Assembly: GCF_000142905.1 (NCBI RefSeq)
Contig: NW_013657643.1
Coordinates: 289,911 to 353,910, forward strand
Length of the DNA stretch: 64,000 nucleotides
Reading direction: 5' to 3'
Source of the DNA: Thecamonas trahens ATCC 50062
Lineage: Eukaryota; Apusozoa; Apusomonadida; Apusomonadidae
Each line of letters starts with the position of its first letter. Position 1 is the stretch's first letter. Position numbers and translations under genes: made by a program. Under the pieces are notes generated by a model. The model did not search any database, had not been told where the DNA came from, and saw only the letters and a program-made list of their open reading frames with translations. This document shows, in pieces, positions 1-8,692 of the stretch.

Positions 1-1
1 G

Positions 2-3000
2 TACTCCGGGTCCACGCCGCCGCCGCCGCCATCTCCGACACCGGTGTCGCTTGGGGCAGGAGTACCTGTTGGTGGGCGGTTTGTGGTGTGCTACTCAAAC
101 ACGGCTGGGTATGCCGATGCCACCTGGTCAGAGCAGGTTGCTCCGCTGGCGTCGATTGTGGTGGTCCAGGCAACGTCGACGAGCATTGCGAGCGTGGGCG
201 TGTCGACGTTTGGAGTGGGTGCGACGCCGAGCCTCGAGCTGACGATGGGCGGGAGCGCGCCCGGGATCGAGTGCGGGTCTTGCTACCTCGGGTTTGTGGC
301 GAGTGGCAGCGGGTGCAGCAGTGGGCCGATTGTGGGGCTCACGGCACTGGCGATCGGGACGGGAGCGAATCCGGTGCTCGGGACGGCGATTTTGAGCAGC
401 GGAACATACGACGTGTGCTTCTCGTCGGGTGGCAGCGGAGCATCGACGATGGTGAAGCAGACGACGGCCGGCAGCGTGGTGGTGATCGAGGCGACGACGA
501 CGACGGTGACGAGTGTGTCGCCGCGCGTGATCGGTGTGGGGTCGGGCCATCGTTTGTGCTGGCTGGGGCGGTGGGCTCGTCGTCGACGTACGTCGGGTTC
601 TCGCTCGATGGCAGCTGCTCTGGGCCGGTGTCTGTGACGCAGGTTGTGGCCGGTGGCGAAGGCGGGTGGGTCGCGAGCGCGCCCGGGACAAGCGGCAACT
701 ACAGCGTGTGCTACTCGGTGTCGGGATCGGGCGGGCCGTTCCTCAAGCAGGAGCTTGTGTACGTGGAGGTGATTGCGGCGAGCTCGTCGTCGGTGACCTC
801 GATGTGGCCACGCGTGATCGGATCCGGAGCGGCAAACACGTTTTACGTGAGCGGGGCGGTGGCGTCGCCAATGACGGCTGTGGCGTTTGTGCCGAGCGGA
901 GCAGACTGCAACAACGACGGGCTCCGGAGTGGAGTGATGCGACTGACGTCGACGACGATGGGGGTCTCGCCGACGTTCCCGATCGAGGACGGCGGGAGCG
1001 TGAACCAGGTGTGGGACACATGCTACACGGTGACGTACGGTGATGCGGGCGAGAACTGGGTGAAGCAGAGCCCGAGCGGAGTCGTGGACGTGACGGTTGT
1101 TGTTGCGGTGGCAGACGCGGTGGCAAGTGTGGCGCCGTCTGTGGTCGCTGTTGGACGGGCCGAGCCTGTGGTGTTCAGTGGACTGGAAGGAAGCGTGAAC
1201 GTGCGGGTCGGGTTCGGGATCGGCGGGTGCGCAGGCACGGTTGTGGGCGTGACCAACGTGGTGACGACGGGCGCAGCGACGATGCTTGGAAGCGCGCTCC
1301 CGACTGCCGGCCTGTATCGTGTGTGCGTGTCTGTGGACAACGGCGGGCGGTACGTGGCGCAGACGTCGACGGTGACAATGGAAGCGGTGCGTGCGAGCAG
1401 CGGGCTGATCTCTGCGATCTCGCCGAATGTGGTGGGGACAGGCTCGATGCCTGCGTTTGTCGTGAGCGGGACGTTCAAGCAGACGAGCTTCAGTCGGATC
1501 GGGTTCTCACTGTCGAGTGACTGCAGCGGCACAGTGGCCGGCCAGCTCGACGTGTCGTTGGGAACGAGCACGCCGTACACATGGGCGAGCGGGCTCGTCG
1601 TGAGCGAAGCGCAGACGTTCACGGTGTGTTTTACGGCCGACGGAACGAACTGGGTGGCGCAGAGCGAGCCGGTGCTCAACGTGGCGGTGGCACGGGCCAA
1701 CTCGATCACGTCGTTCTTGCCAGCGGTGCTCGGGGCCGGGGCAGGCGGTGCAAACGTGGTGGCTGACGTGGTCGGGCCGCTTGGGTCTGCGACTGCGTTC
1801 ATCGGGTTTGACAGCGTGGGCTCCGGATGCACGGCGCCGGTTGCGGTGAGCGCGTACAACGTGAGCGGTGAGCTCGATCTCGGGTCGTCGGGCGGGCTGA
1901 GTGCCGGGACGTACGCGCTGTGCTACACGGTAGAGTCGCCGTCGACCGGGTTTGTGGAACAGACGAGCGCCGGCAGCGTGCGCGTGGTCGAGGCGCAGGC
2001 GGCCGATGTGGCCGAGGTCCTGCCGTCGTACATGGTGACGAGCGTGGCCGAGGCGGCGATTGGTGTGCGGCTCGGTGTGGCCAAGGATGATGTGCCTGTG
2101 GCGACGGCGATGATCGGGTTTGATCCGACGGCGAACGGGTGCAGCGTGGCGGGTGTGCTCGAGGGCGTGACGGCGCTGCAGAGTCTGACAGAGGCGCCAG
2201 CGAGCATCGCGGCGTACCAGGGCGGGTGGCTGTTTGGCACGCGGGCGGGGAGCACCGTGACGACGACGGGCAACGGGACGGTGTGCTACTCGGTGGACTC
2301 TGGAGAGACCTACGTGGCGACAGAGCTTAGAGTGGCGCTTGGCGATGTGGCGCCTGCCTACGGGCTTGGTGCCGTTGTGCAGCCTGGAGTGCAGACGGGA
2401 GTGGCGTCACGGGTGATTTTGCGCGGGCTGGCGGCGACGTCTGGGCCGACGACCAAGGTGGCGTTTGTTGCCAGTGGATCGGCGTGCAGCGATGGCGGGG
2501 CACGGGTGTCCGAGGTGGCGATGACGGGCCATGTGCTATCGACGGTGGAGCCGTTGCTGCCTGCGGATGGGAGGTACAGCGTGTGTGTGAAGGAGGCCGG
2601 CGGCGGGAGCAGCTGGACGAAGCAGGACGTTCCAGTGGATGCCATCGACTGCACGACCAAGACGTCGTGCGGCGAGTGCCGGGCGACGCCGCTGTGCGGA
2701 TGGTGCGTGGGCAAGTCGCAGTGCGTGCTCAACTCTGTGCTGCCAGACACGTGCGCTGTGAGCAGCGCCGTGTGCACGCCGTTCCTCGGAACGAGCTGTG
2801 CGCTGGAGAACTGCCCGCGTGTGACAGGGATCTCGCCGGCGATTGCAGTGTCTGATGGCGGGACGCAGATCCGGGTCTCGACAGAGCTTGCGGCAAACGT
2901 GGCAGACCTGGAGTGCCGGTTTGTGTACGACGGGACGATTGTGGAGTCGTTCAGCGCAGCGTCTGTCGAGTCGAGCACAAGCGTGCTGTGCAGGGCGGCC

Positions 3001-5262
3001 GAGTCGCAGCTGGGCATTCTTGGAGCAAGTGTGTCGTTGACGCAGAGCGTGGGGAGCGCCAAGCGTGTGGCGTATGGAGCGAGCGGCGGAGCGTCACTGT
3101 CGTACTACGAGTGCGGGGCAGTGAGCGGATGCGGCAACTGCTACGACGCGGCAGCCCGGCCGGAGTGTGGATTCTGTCTTCTGGAGGGTGGATGCATGTC
3201 GCGGCAGGCATGCCTGGATGCGCTTGGATACAACGCCAGCTCGTCTGTGGGGCTGAGCGTGGACGCGGTGTGGGTGCATCCCACGAGTGAGTGGCCCGAT
3301 TGCCCTGTTGTGAGCTCTGTGGCGCCCGCGGTCGGGCCGACGACGGGCGGGGTGGAGCTGACGCTGACGGGGACGCTGTTTGTGGACGCAAACGGACGTC
3401 TTACAGGCGCGGGCACACGGTCGAGTGGCGATGTTGGACTCGAGTACCAGTACCAGTGCGTGACGAACGACGTGGACAAGGCAACGAACGGAAGCGTGGT
3501 GTCGTCGACAGAAATGGTGTGCGAGCTGCCCGAGTCTGTGAGCGATGGCGATGCGGCATTGCGGGTGATGCTGAATGGGGCGGAGATTGCTGTGGCGTCG
3601 ACGTCGTTTGGGTACGTGCCGCCACCGGCGCCGATTCCGCCACCGCCGTCCAAGACGACGCAGACGGTGCTGCTGTCACTGGGCGCGTTCCTGTTTGTGG
3701 CGATTGTGGCGGTGGCGATCATTGCGGGCTTGTTGCTGAAGCGGAAGCGCGACATGGAGAAGCTGACGCGGCCACCGGAGATGTCGCCGAGCGAGATCCA
3801 GAGCGTGGTGTTTGGGTCTGTGCTCCCGCTGGGCATGGACGGCAAGTCGCTGCTGCCGCTGCTCTCGCGGTTTGTGCACGAGATTGTGTTTGACTACGAG
3901 ATGATTGCGCTCCTGGCCGAGGTGACGCCATCGACCGAAGTGGACCGGGTGGCCAAGGCGGCGATCATTGTGTACGAGCACGCCGGGCTGGCACTCGATT
4001 TGCTGCTGTACCAGGTCTCCCGCGAGGTGACGACGACGCTGACGCTGCAGACGCTGTTCCGGACCAACTCGATGGCGACCAAGATGTTCAAGCTATACTC
4101 GAAGCTCAAGGGGTTCGAGTATGTGCGGAGCACCCTGGGGCGGCCGATCAACAAGCTGATGCTCGAGGACGATGTGGACGTGGACGGCCTGAGGGCGGGC
4201 AAGGGCGGCGGAGCGCAGTTCCAGCTGCTCAAGCTGACGCAGACGCTGTTCAACGCGGTGCGCGGGTCGATTCCTGCTGTACCGACCGAGTTCCGGTACC
4301 TGTTCCGTGCAGTGCAGGGCGCGATCCAGGAGCGGTTCCCTGTGCGGGCGGATGAGCTTGCACCGCTGATGGCGGAGGCGCTGCGCGAGGGGCTGGAGGA
4401 GACGTCGACGCTATACGCACACGGGGCGGAGGCATTTGTGCAGATTGCCGGTGTGTCGGACCAGGTGACAAACAACACGGCCGAGCTGGCGCAGGTGATT
4501 GCGCCGATGGCGGAGAACCTGGCCGAGTACGAGGAGAGCGTGGAGGAGCTTGCGACGCGGCTGCAGCAGATGTCTGAGCTTGTGGAGAAGCTGTCGGGAG
4601 CGACGGATCCGGAGTCGCCGGCAGCACGACGGCTGCTGCTGGACCTGCAGGCGTCGCACAACTCTGTGGGAGTTGGCGGGTTCTTCTTCCTGCGGTTCCT
4701 TGTGCCTGCAATCACGGCGCCCGAGGCATACGGACTGGTGCACGATCCGCCGGATGTGGGCCAGCGCAAGCTTCTTGTGCTCCTGGGCAAGGCGATCCAG
4801 AACCTGTCGAACCAGAAGGAGTTTGGCGGGAAGGAGAAGCACATGGTGCAGATGAACTCGTTCATCACGTCGAACGCAGAGACGATTGCCAAGCTCCTGG
4901 ACGATCTGGCGCATGTGCCGATCAACGCGCCGGGACGCGACGAGCTGGAGGCGTCTGTTGTGCCGACGAAGCACCTGGAGGGAGCACTTGTGTTCCTGTA
5001 CAAGCACGCAGTGTCGATGCGAGGCAAGATGCTGGCCAAGCTGCAGGAGATCCAGATCGGGTCTGTGGAGCTGTCGGCCGAGGCTGTGGTGCAGCGTGAG
5101 CGTGCGGCCGAGTTGCTCGGTGTGGTGCTCGACGAGATCGAGGCGGCCAAGTCATCGGGCGCGTCAGGCTCACGGCTGGACTACAACCGGCTTCGCGGGC
5201 TGCCGTTCATTACGAGCATGGGCAAGGTTGGTGACAGTCTTGCTGGCAACCCGCAAGGGTGA
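2..5262 (+). CDS. Plexin-like single-pass receptor with intracellular RasGAP domain (5' partial, one frameshift)
   Basis: The reading frame is already open at base 2, so the N-terminus lies outside the window. The frame must move by one base near 544-549, where one C seems to be missing; afterwards it is open to the stop at 5262 (about 1750 residues visible). The ectodomain is a series of roughly 100-residue beta-type repeats, each ending in a VCYSVDG...W..Q-like motif. Two Cys-rich PSI modules (about 2650-2800 and 3105-3215) alternate with IPT/TIG domains. A Pro-rich linker, one transmembrane helix (3664-3738) and a basic stop-transfer follow. The cytoplasmic part is a RasGAP domain (about 3860-4900) with TLFRTNS (arginine-finger codon 4060-4062) and FFFLRFLVPAI (Arg codon 4693-4695), so GAP activity on a Ras-type GTPase is expected. 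Plexins share PSI/IPT/GAP logic, but I see no Sema domain and the GAP is of ordinary RasGAP type. It is a paralogue of the minus-strand gene ending at 8693. Confidence 0.85.
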   Translation, partial: LRVHAAAAAISDTGVAWGRSTCWWAVCGVLLKHGWVCRCHLVRAGCSAGVDCGGPGNVDEHCERGRVDVWSGCDAEPRADDGRERARDRVRVLLPRVCGEWQRVQQWADCGAHGTGDRDGSESGARDGDFEQRNIRRVLLVGWQRSIDDGEADDGRQRGGDRGDDDDGDECVAARDRCGVGPSFVLAGAVGSSSTYVGFSLDGSCSGPVSVTQVVAGGEGGWVASAPGTSGNYSVCYSVSGSGGPFLKQELVYVEVIAASSSSVTSMWPRVIGSGAANTFYVSGAVASPMTAVAFVPSGADCNNDGLRSGVMRLTSTTMGVSPTFPIEDGGSVNQVWDTCYTVTYGDAGENWVKQSPSGVVDVTVVVAVADAVASVAPSVVAVGRAEPVVFSGLEGSVNVRVGFGIGGCAGTVVGVTNVVTTGAATMLGSALPTAGLYRVCVSVDNGGRYVAQTSTVTMEAVRASSGLISAISPNVVGTGSMPAFVVSGTFKQTSFSRIGFSLSSDCSGTVAGQLDVSLGTSTPYTWASGLVVSEAQTFTVCFTADGTNWVAQSEPVLNVAVARANSITSFLPAVLGAGAGGANVVADVVGPLGSATAFIGFDSVGSGCTAPVAVSAYNVSGELDLGSSGGLSAGTYALCYTVESPSTGFVEQTSAGSVRVVEAQAADVAEVLPSYMVTSVAEAAIGVRLGVAKDDVPVATAMIGFDPTANGCSVAGVLEGVTALQSLTEAPASIAAYQGGWLFGTRAGSTVTTTGNGTVCYSVDSGETYVATELRVALGDVAPAYGLGAVVQPGVQTGVASRVILRGLAATSGPTTKVAFVASGSACSDGGARVSEVAMTGHVLSTVEPLLPADGRYSVCVKEAGGGSSWTKQDVPVDAIDCTTKTSCGECRATPLCGWCVGKSQCVLNSVLPDTCAVSSAVCTPFLGTSCALENCPRVTGISPAIAVSDGGTQIRVSTELAANVADLECRFVYDGTIVESFSAASVESSTSVLCRAAESQLGILGASVSLTQSVGSAKRVAYGASGGASLSYYECGAVSGCGNCYDAAARPECGFCLLEGGCMSRQACLDALGYNASSSVGLSVDAVWVHPTSEWPDCPVVSSVAPAVGPTTGGVELTLTGTLFVDANGRLTGAGTRSSGDVGLEYQYQCVTNDVDKATNGSVVSSTEMVCELPESVSDGDAALRVMLNGAEIAVASTSFGYVPPPAPIPPPPSKTTQTVLLSLGAFLFVAIVAVAIIAGLLLKRKRDMEKLTRPPEMSPSEIQSVVFGSVLPLGMDGKSLLPLLSRFVHEIVFDYEMIALLAEVTPSTEVDRVAKAAIIVYEHAGLALDLLLYQVSREVTTTLTLQTLFRTNSMATKMFKLYSKLKGFEYVRSTLGRPINKLMLEDDVDVDGLRAGKGGGAQFQLLKLTQTLFNAVRGSIPAVPTEFRYLFRAVQGAIQERFPVRADELAPLMAEALREGLEETSTLYAHGAEAFVQIAGVSDQVTNNTAELAQVIAPMAENLAEYEESVEELATRLQQMSELVEKLSGATDPESPAARRLLLDLQASHNSVGVGGFFFLRFLVPAITAPEAYGLVHDPPDVGQRKLLVLLGKAIQNLSNQKEFGGKEKHMVQMNSFITSNAETIAKLLDDLAHVPINAPGRDELEASVVPTKHLEGALVFLYKHAVSMRGKMLAKLQEIQIGSVELSAEAVVQRERAAELLGVVLDEIEAAKSSGASGSRLDYNRLRGLPFITSMGKVGDSLAGNPQG

Positions 5263-5949
5263 GCTTGAGGTGGACGCGCTTTTACAACATAATCGTGGAT
5301 GCCAAGATTGGTAAATGCTGACAAAGCTGAACGCCGTGGACTGGGGTGTCGTGCGTGAGGGTGGGGGGGCGATCTTAGTTGTTTTACTTCGGAGCAACAC
5401 TTCATGTGCTACGTACCGAAGTGATTGGATCCAACCAGAGCACTATGATCAAGCAGACCACCTCCAACCATTGTCCGACTCTTGTTCATCTTACCATTTC
5501 TACGTCTGCTTCTCTTCCATCGCTTTGCTTTCTTACCCTTTGCAAAAGCGCCACCGCAGTCGTGAACAAGCTCCGATCCAACTTGCTTGGGTGTTGGCGG
5601 GATTATTGATTGTAAAATTTTCCTCCCTCCCCCCCCCCCCCTTTCGCCCAGCCACTCGGAAAGGAACGGGTGGCGACGTGTGGTGGCGGCGGACAGTGAA
5701 TGAGGACGAGTGGCGAGGCTGAGAGGCGTTATTTTCTAGCGCGAGGCTACTTGTTGTGGCAAAGAGCCACAATTGCCGAAGCAAGAGTGATCAACGTCGA
5801 GAGACCGACTGAGCGATCAAGAGCGCGAGCGAGCGAGCTGGACCAGGATAAGGAAGGCAAGTAGATAGCGTGAGAGAGCAAGGGAAGAAAGGGGAAGGAG
5901 CAAGGGAGAGGAACATTGGAGTTGCTCATAAGGTACATAATTAACAACT
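5263..5949. other. Intergenic region with C-tract
   Basis: This gap separates the RasGAP receptor from the SAPS gene. It is less GC-rich than the coding DNA and holds a run of 12 or more C at about 5629-5642, followed by purine-rich sequence up to the SAPS start codon. I see no convincing coding frame or RNA gene. It presumably holds the receptor 3' end and the SAPS promoter and 5' UTR. Confidence 0.5.
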
Positions 5950-8679
5950 ATGTCTGACGCTGAGCTGTGGAGGCTTGTGGACTCGCGTGCTCCGCTCTCT
6001 GCCCTCCTGCGCCACCCGCTCTTCCTCACCAGGGTAAAGTCTGGCTCGCTTCTCATCCTCGCTCTGGTCACCACCTCGCACTCGCTCTCCACCCTTCTAG
6101 ACATACTCTTTGGCCCCAATCTCGCGCATGCACATGCTACTACTACTGGACAAGACTCTCTCTGCTCCGCTTCTTTGTCACATTCTACTACTTTGCATAC
6201 GCCCGGTGCCAATGGCTCGTCTTGTGACGCGCTCCCTTCGCCCCAACACGTCGATTCTGCAGTCTTCCATGATGATGACCTTGATCACCATGACCATGAT
6301 GCCGGCGGCAACAATGTCGCCAACATAGTCGAGGATGGCAACTCGAGCAGTGACAGCATGGCTGGCTTGTCCGACACAACCGACTCGGACGACACGACCA
6401 ACGCGGCTACCGACAAGACCAACACAACCGACGCGACCGACACGACCACCGACTCGGTTGACATGACCGACACGACCGACACGACCACCGACACGACCGA
6501 CACAACCACAGAGTCGGACGATGCCACAGACGATGGACCGATCGCGGCAGACTACACCCCGATTCCCGACGGAGAGGATCATGATGGTGTCGGCATGGCG
6601 CTCATTCAGACGGCCCAAGGCCTGCGCGGGCCGCCAGTGCCAAAGGGGCAGGCCGAAGTTGGCCGGCTTGAGCAAGAGCAGGCGCTGCTGAGCCAGGAGG
6701 CTGGGGAGCAGTACGATGCCGAGTTGGCCGAACTGGCAATCGAGGTCTTCCGGTCGCAGGCGCGCCGTGTCGTCACTGCTATGACTCTCGACCATGTCCG
6801 CCGCGTGCTGGAGCGGGTGGCCACGGTGGCACCGGGAGTGTCCAGCACCGCAGCTGCCTGGCTGCTCGAGCCTGACACGCAGCTTGCCCACCTGGCTACC
6901 ATCCTGGAGTTCTTGCTCACCCACTCGCCGCAGCCGGTCATGTCACAGCTCCCGCTGGTTCCAGGCGTTCTTGACGGCATCCTCGCCAACATCCACCGGA
7001 CTGGCATGTTCAACCTCATGCACGCCCTCGTTGTCCACTCGGAGCCCGACGTGCTCTCGTGGCTCTTCTCGGCGGCTGTTGTCGAGAAGCTCATCGCCAG
7101 GCTCAGCCCAGATGCCGCGTCCGGACGTGCCCCGTTGGGCGCTGCCGCACTGCTTACCGCTGCTGATGACGCCACCGCCACCGCTGCTGCCGCCGCTGAC
7201 CTTATCATCGCCATCCTCGAGTGGTACCCGCGTGCTGTACTCAAACAGGCAACCACTCCGCTCTTCCCACTTGTCCTTCCGCTCTTCATCGAGCAAAATC
7301 TGGTAGCCATCGTCACTACCCTCGCCGCACTCGCCTCGCCACCGACACAACATGCCTCGTTTGACATCCTCCCCACCGTTCGCGTCGTCCGCGCCATTCT
7401 CTACTTTGTCCACTCGCCGCAATGGCTTCCGTCACCCGGCACTTTGCAGCGACCAGCTACCAAGGCTCACGAGCTTCCCGATCCCCTGCCGCTGATGGCC
7501 ACCATTTGTCTCGACACCCTGCCCATCGCCATTCCGCCGCTTGTGGCCCTCCTCGACGTCGCCCCGCCGGCATGGCCACTGCCCCATTCGCGACAGCGGC
7601 TCGGCTCGCTCCGTATGGCCGTCGCCGAGACGCTCACGCTCTTCACCACGTTTTCAGGCGACGTGCCCGACATCCTCACTACCCTTGTCCGCGAGAACGC
7701 TCTCCGCCGGATGACCGACCTGTTCTTTGCTTTTCCGTCGGCCAACACCTACAGCTCGGTCTACACCACGCTCGTCTCCACTTTGCTTGTTGCTGCCTAC
7801 GTCCATCCCGAGCTGGTGGTCGAGCTCGCCGACTCGGTTGCTCTCCCGGTCCGCCTTGCCGAGCACACGTTGATGACGCTGCAGGCGCCCGGCCCGCGGC
7901 CCAGCAACATGGGCCACATCATCGCCCTCGGGAACGCTATCAAGGACAACGCCCTCCTCGCACCGCTCCTTGCCGACTCGCCGCCGTGGCTTGCCTTTTA
8001 CAATGTTTTTCTCGTCCGCGCCAACCGGCGCGCCGACGGCCGCCTCTGCGAAACGCCGCTACTGGCCGTCTCGCCAGCCTCGCGCAAGGCCCGCAAGCAA
8101 GAAGCCAAGGATATGCGCCGCGCCATGCGCGAGTCGCTCGAGCTTGCCCAGCAGCGCAGTCTGGATCAGTCGTCGCCATCGTCGTCCAACGACGCCGTGG
8201 CCGAACAGCCGCCGCGCCTCCCCTCTTCCCGCCCGGTTCACCTCCCGCGGCTCGCCCTCGTTCCCGACGATGCAGCCCGCGAAGCGCAGGCCATCGTCGA
8301 CGAGGCTGGCCCGCGCTTGCGCGGGCCGAGCCTTCTCCGTGGCGTCAGCGACGCCCACTCGTCAAACGGTCCAGGCACACCGCGCCCTACCGACTCGTCT
8401 CAGCTGCTCTCGTTTGCTGAGATGCTCTCGGCGCTCGAGACCCCTGCATCCGCGTCGGCCTCGGCCGCAGACGCTGCTGCAGACTCGAAGGATGGCAACG
8501 ACGGCGCCGTCTGTGAGCCGGCCGGCCGGCTCAGCAGCGCTCACGAGCCGACGCCGGCACCGGACTCGTCTACCGGCCTCGACTCGGTGCTCGGTATGAT
8601 GACCGTTGCCACCGTGCTTCTCGCCGGCGTGGCGACCGCCGTGTGGTGGGCGCGCGCAAGTCGGCCGTTTATCAACTAA
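5950..8679 (+). CDS. SAPS-family PP6 regulatory subunit with predicted C-terminal membrane helix
   Basis: This 909-residue protein resembles SIT4-associated (SAPS/PP6R) subunits, which bind the PP6/Sit4 phosphatase and choose its substrates. The start (MSDAELWRLVD) leads straight into the helical N-terminal SAPS segment. An unusual insert of Thr/Asp repeats (about 6365-6530) follows. The helical-repeat core runs from about 6700 to 8000 and includes the LMHALVVHSEPDVLSWLF segment typical of the family. The C-terminal third is low-complexity Ser/Pro/Ala. The last 25 or so residues form a hydrophobic helix (about 8595-8660, TVATVLLAGVATAVWW) followed by a short basic end, which looks like a tail anchor. 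Known SAPS subunits are soluble, so this is odd. The stop codon lies 13 bases from the stop of the convergent receptor. SAPS assignment is good; membrane anchoring is inference. Confidence 0.8.
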   Translation: MSDAELWRLVDSRAPLSALLRHPLFLTRVKSGSLLILALVTTSHSLSTLLDILFGPNLAHAHATTTGQDSLCSASLSHSTTLHTPGANGSSCDALPSPQHVDSAVFHDDDLDHHDHDAGGNNVANIVEDGNSSSDSMAGLSDTTDSDDTTNAATDKTNTTDATDTTTDSVDMTDTTDTTTDTTDTTTESDDATDDGPIAADYTPIPDGEDHDGVGMALIQTAQGLRGPPVPKGQAEVGRLEQEQALLSQEAGEQYDAELAELAIEVFRSQARRVVTAMTLDHVRRVLERVATVAPGVSSTAAAWLLEPDTQLAHLATILEFLLTHSPQPVMSQLPLVPGVLDGILANIHRTGMFNLMHALVVHSEPDVLSWLFSAAVVEKLIARLSPDAASGRAPLGAAALLTAADDATATAAAAADLIIAILEWYPRAVLKQATTPLFPLVLPLFIEQNLVAIVTTLAALASPPTQHASFDILPTVRVVRAILYFVHSPQWLPSPGTLQRPATKAHELPDPLPLMATICLDTLPIAIPPLVALLDVAPPAWPLPHSRQRLGSLRMAVAETLTLFTTFSGDVPDILTTLVRENALRRMTDLFFAFPSANTYSSVYTTLVSTLLVAAYVHPELVVELADSVALPVRLAEHTLMTLQAPGPRPSNMGHIIALGNAIKDNALLAPLLADSPPWLAFYNVFLVRANRRADGRLCETPLLAVSPASRKARKQEAKDMRRAMRESLELAQQRSLDQSSPSSSNDAVAEQPPRLPSSRPVHLPRLALVPDDAAREAQAIVDEAGPRLRGPSLLRGVSDAHSSNGPGTPRPTDSSQLLSFAEMLSALETPASASASAADAAADSKDGNDGAVCEPAGRLSSAHEPTPAPDSSTGLDSVLGMMTVATVLLAGVATAVWWARASRPFIN

Positions 8680-8692
8680 ATGACGTCTATCG

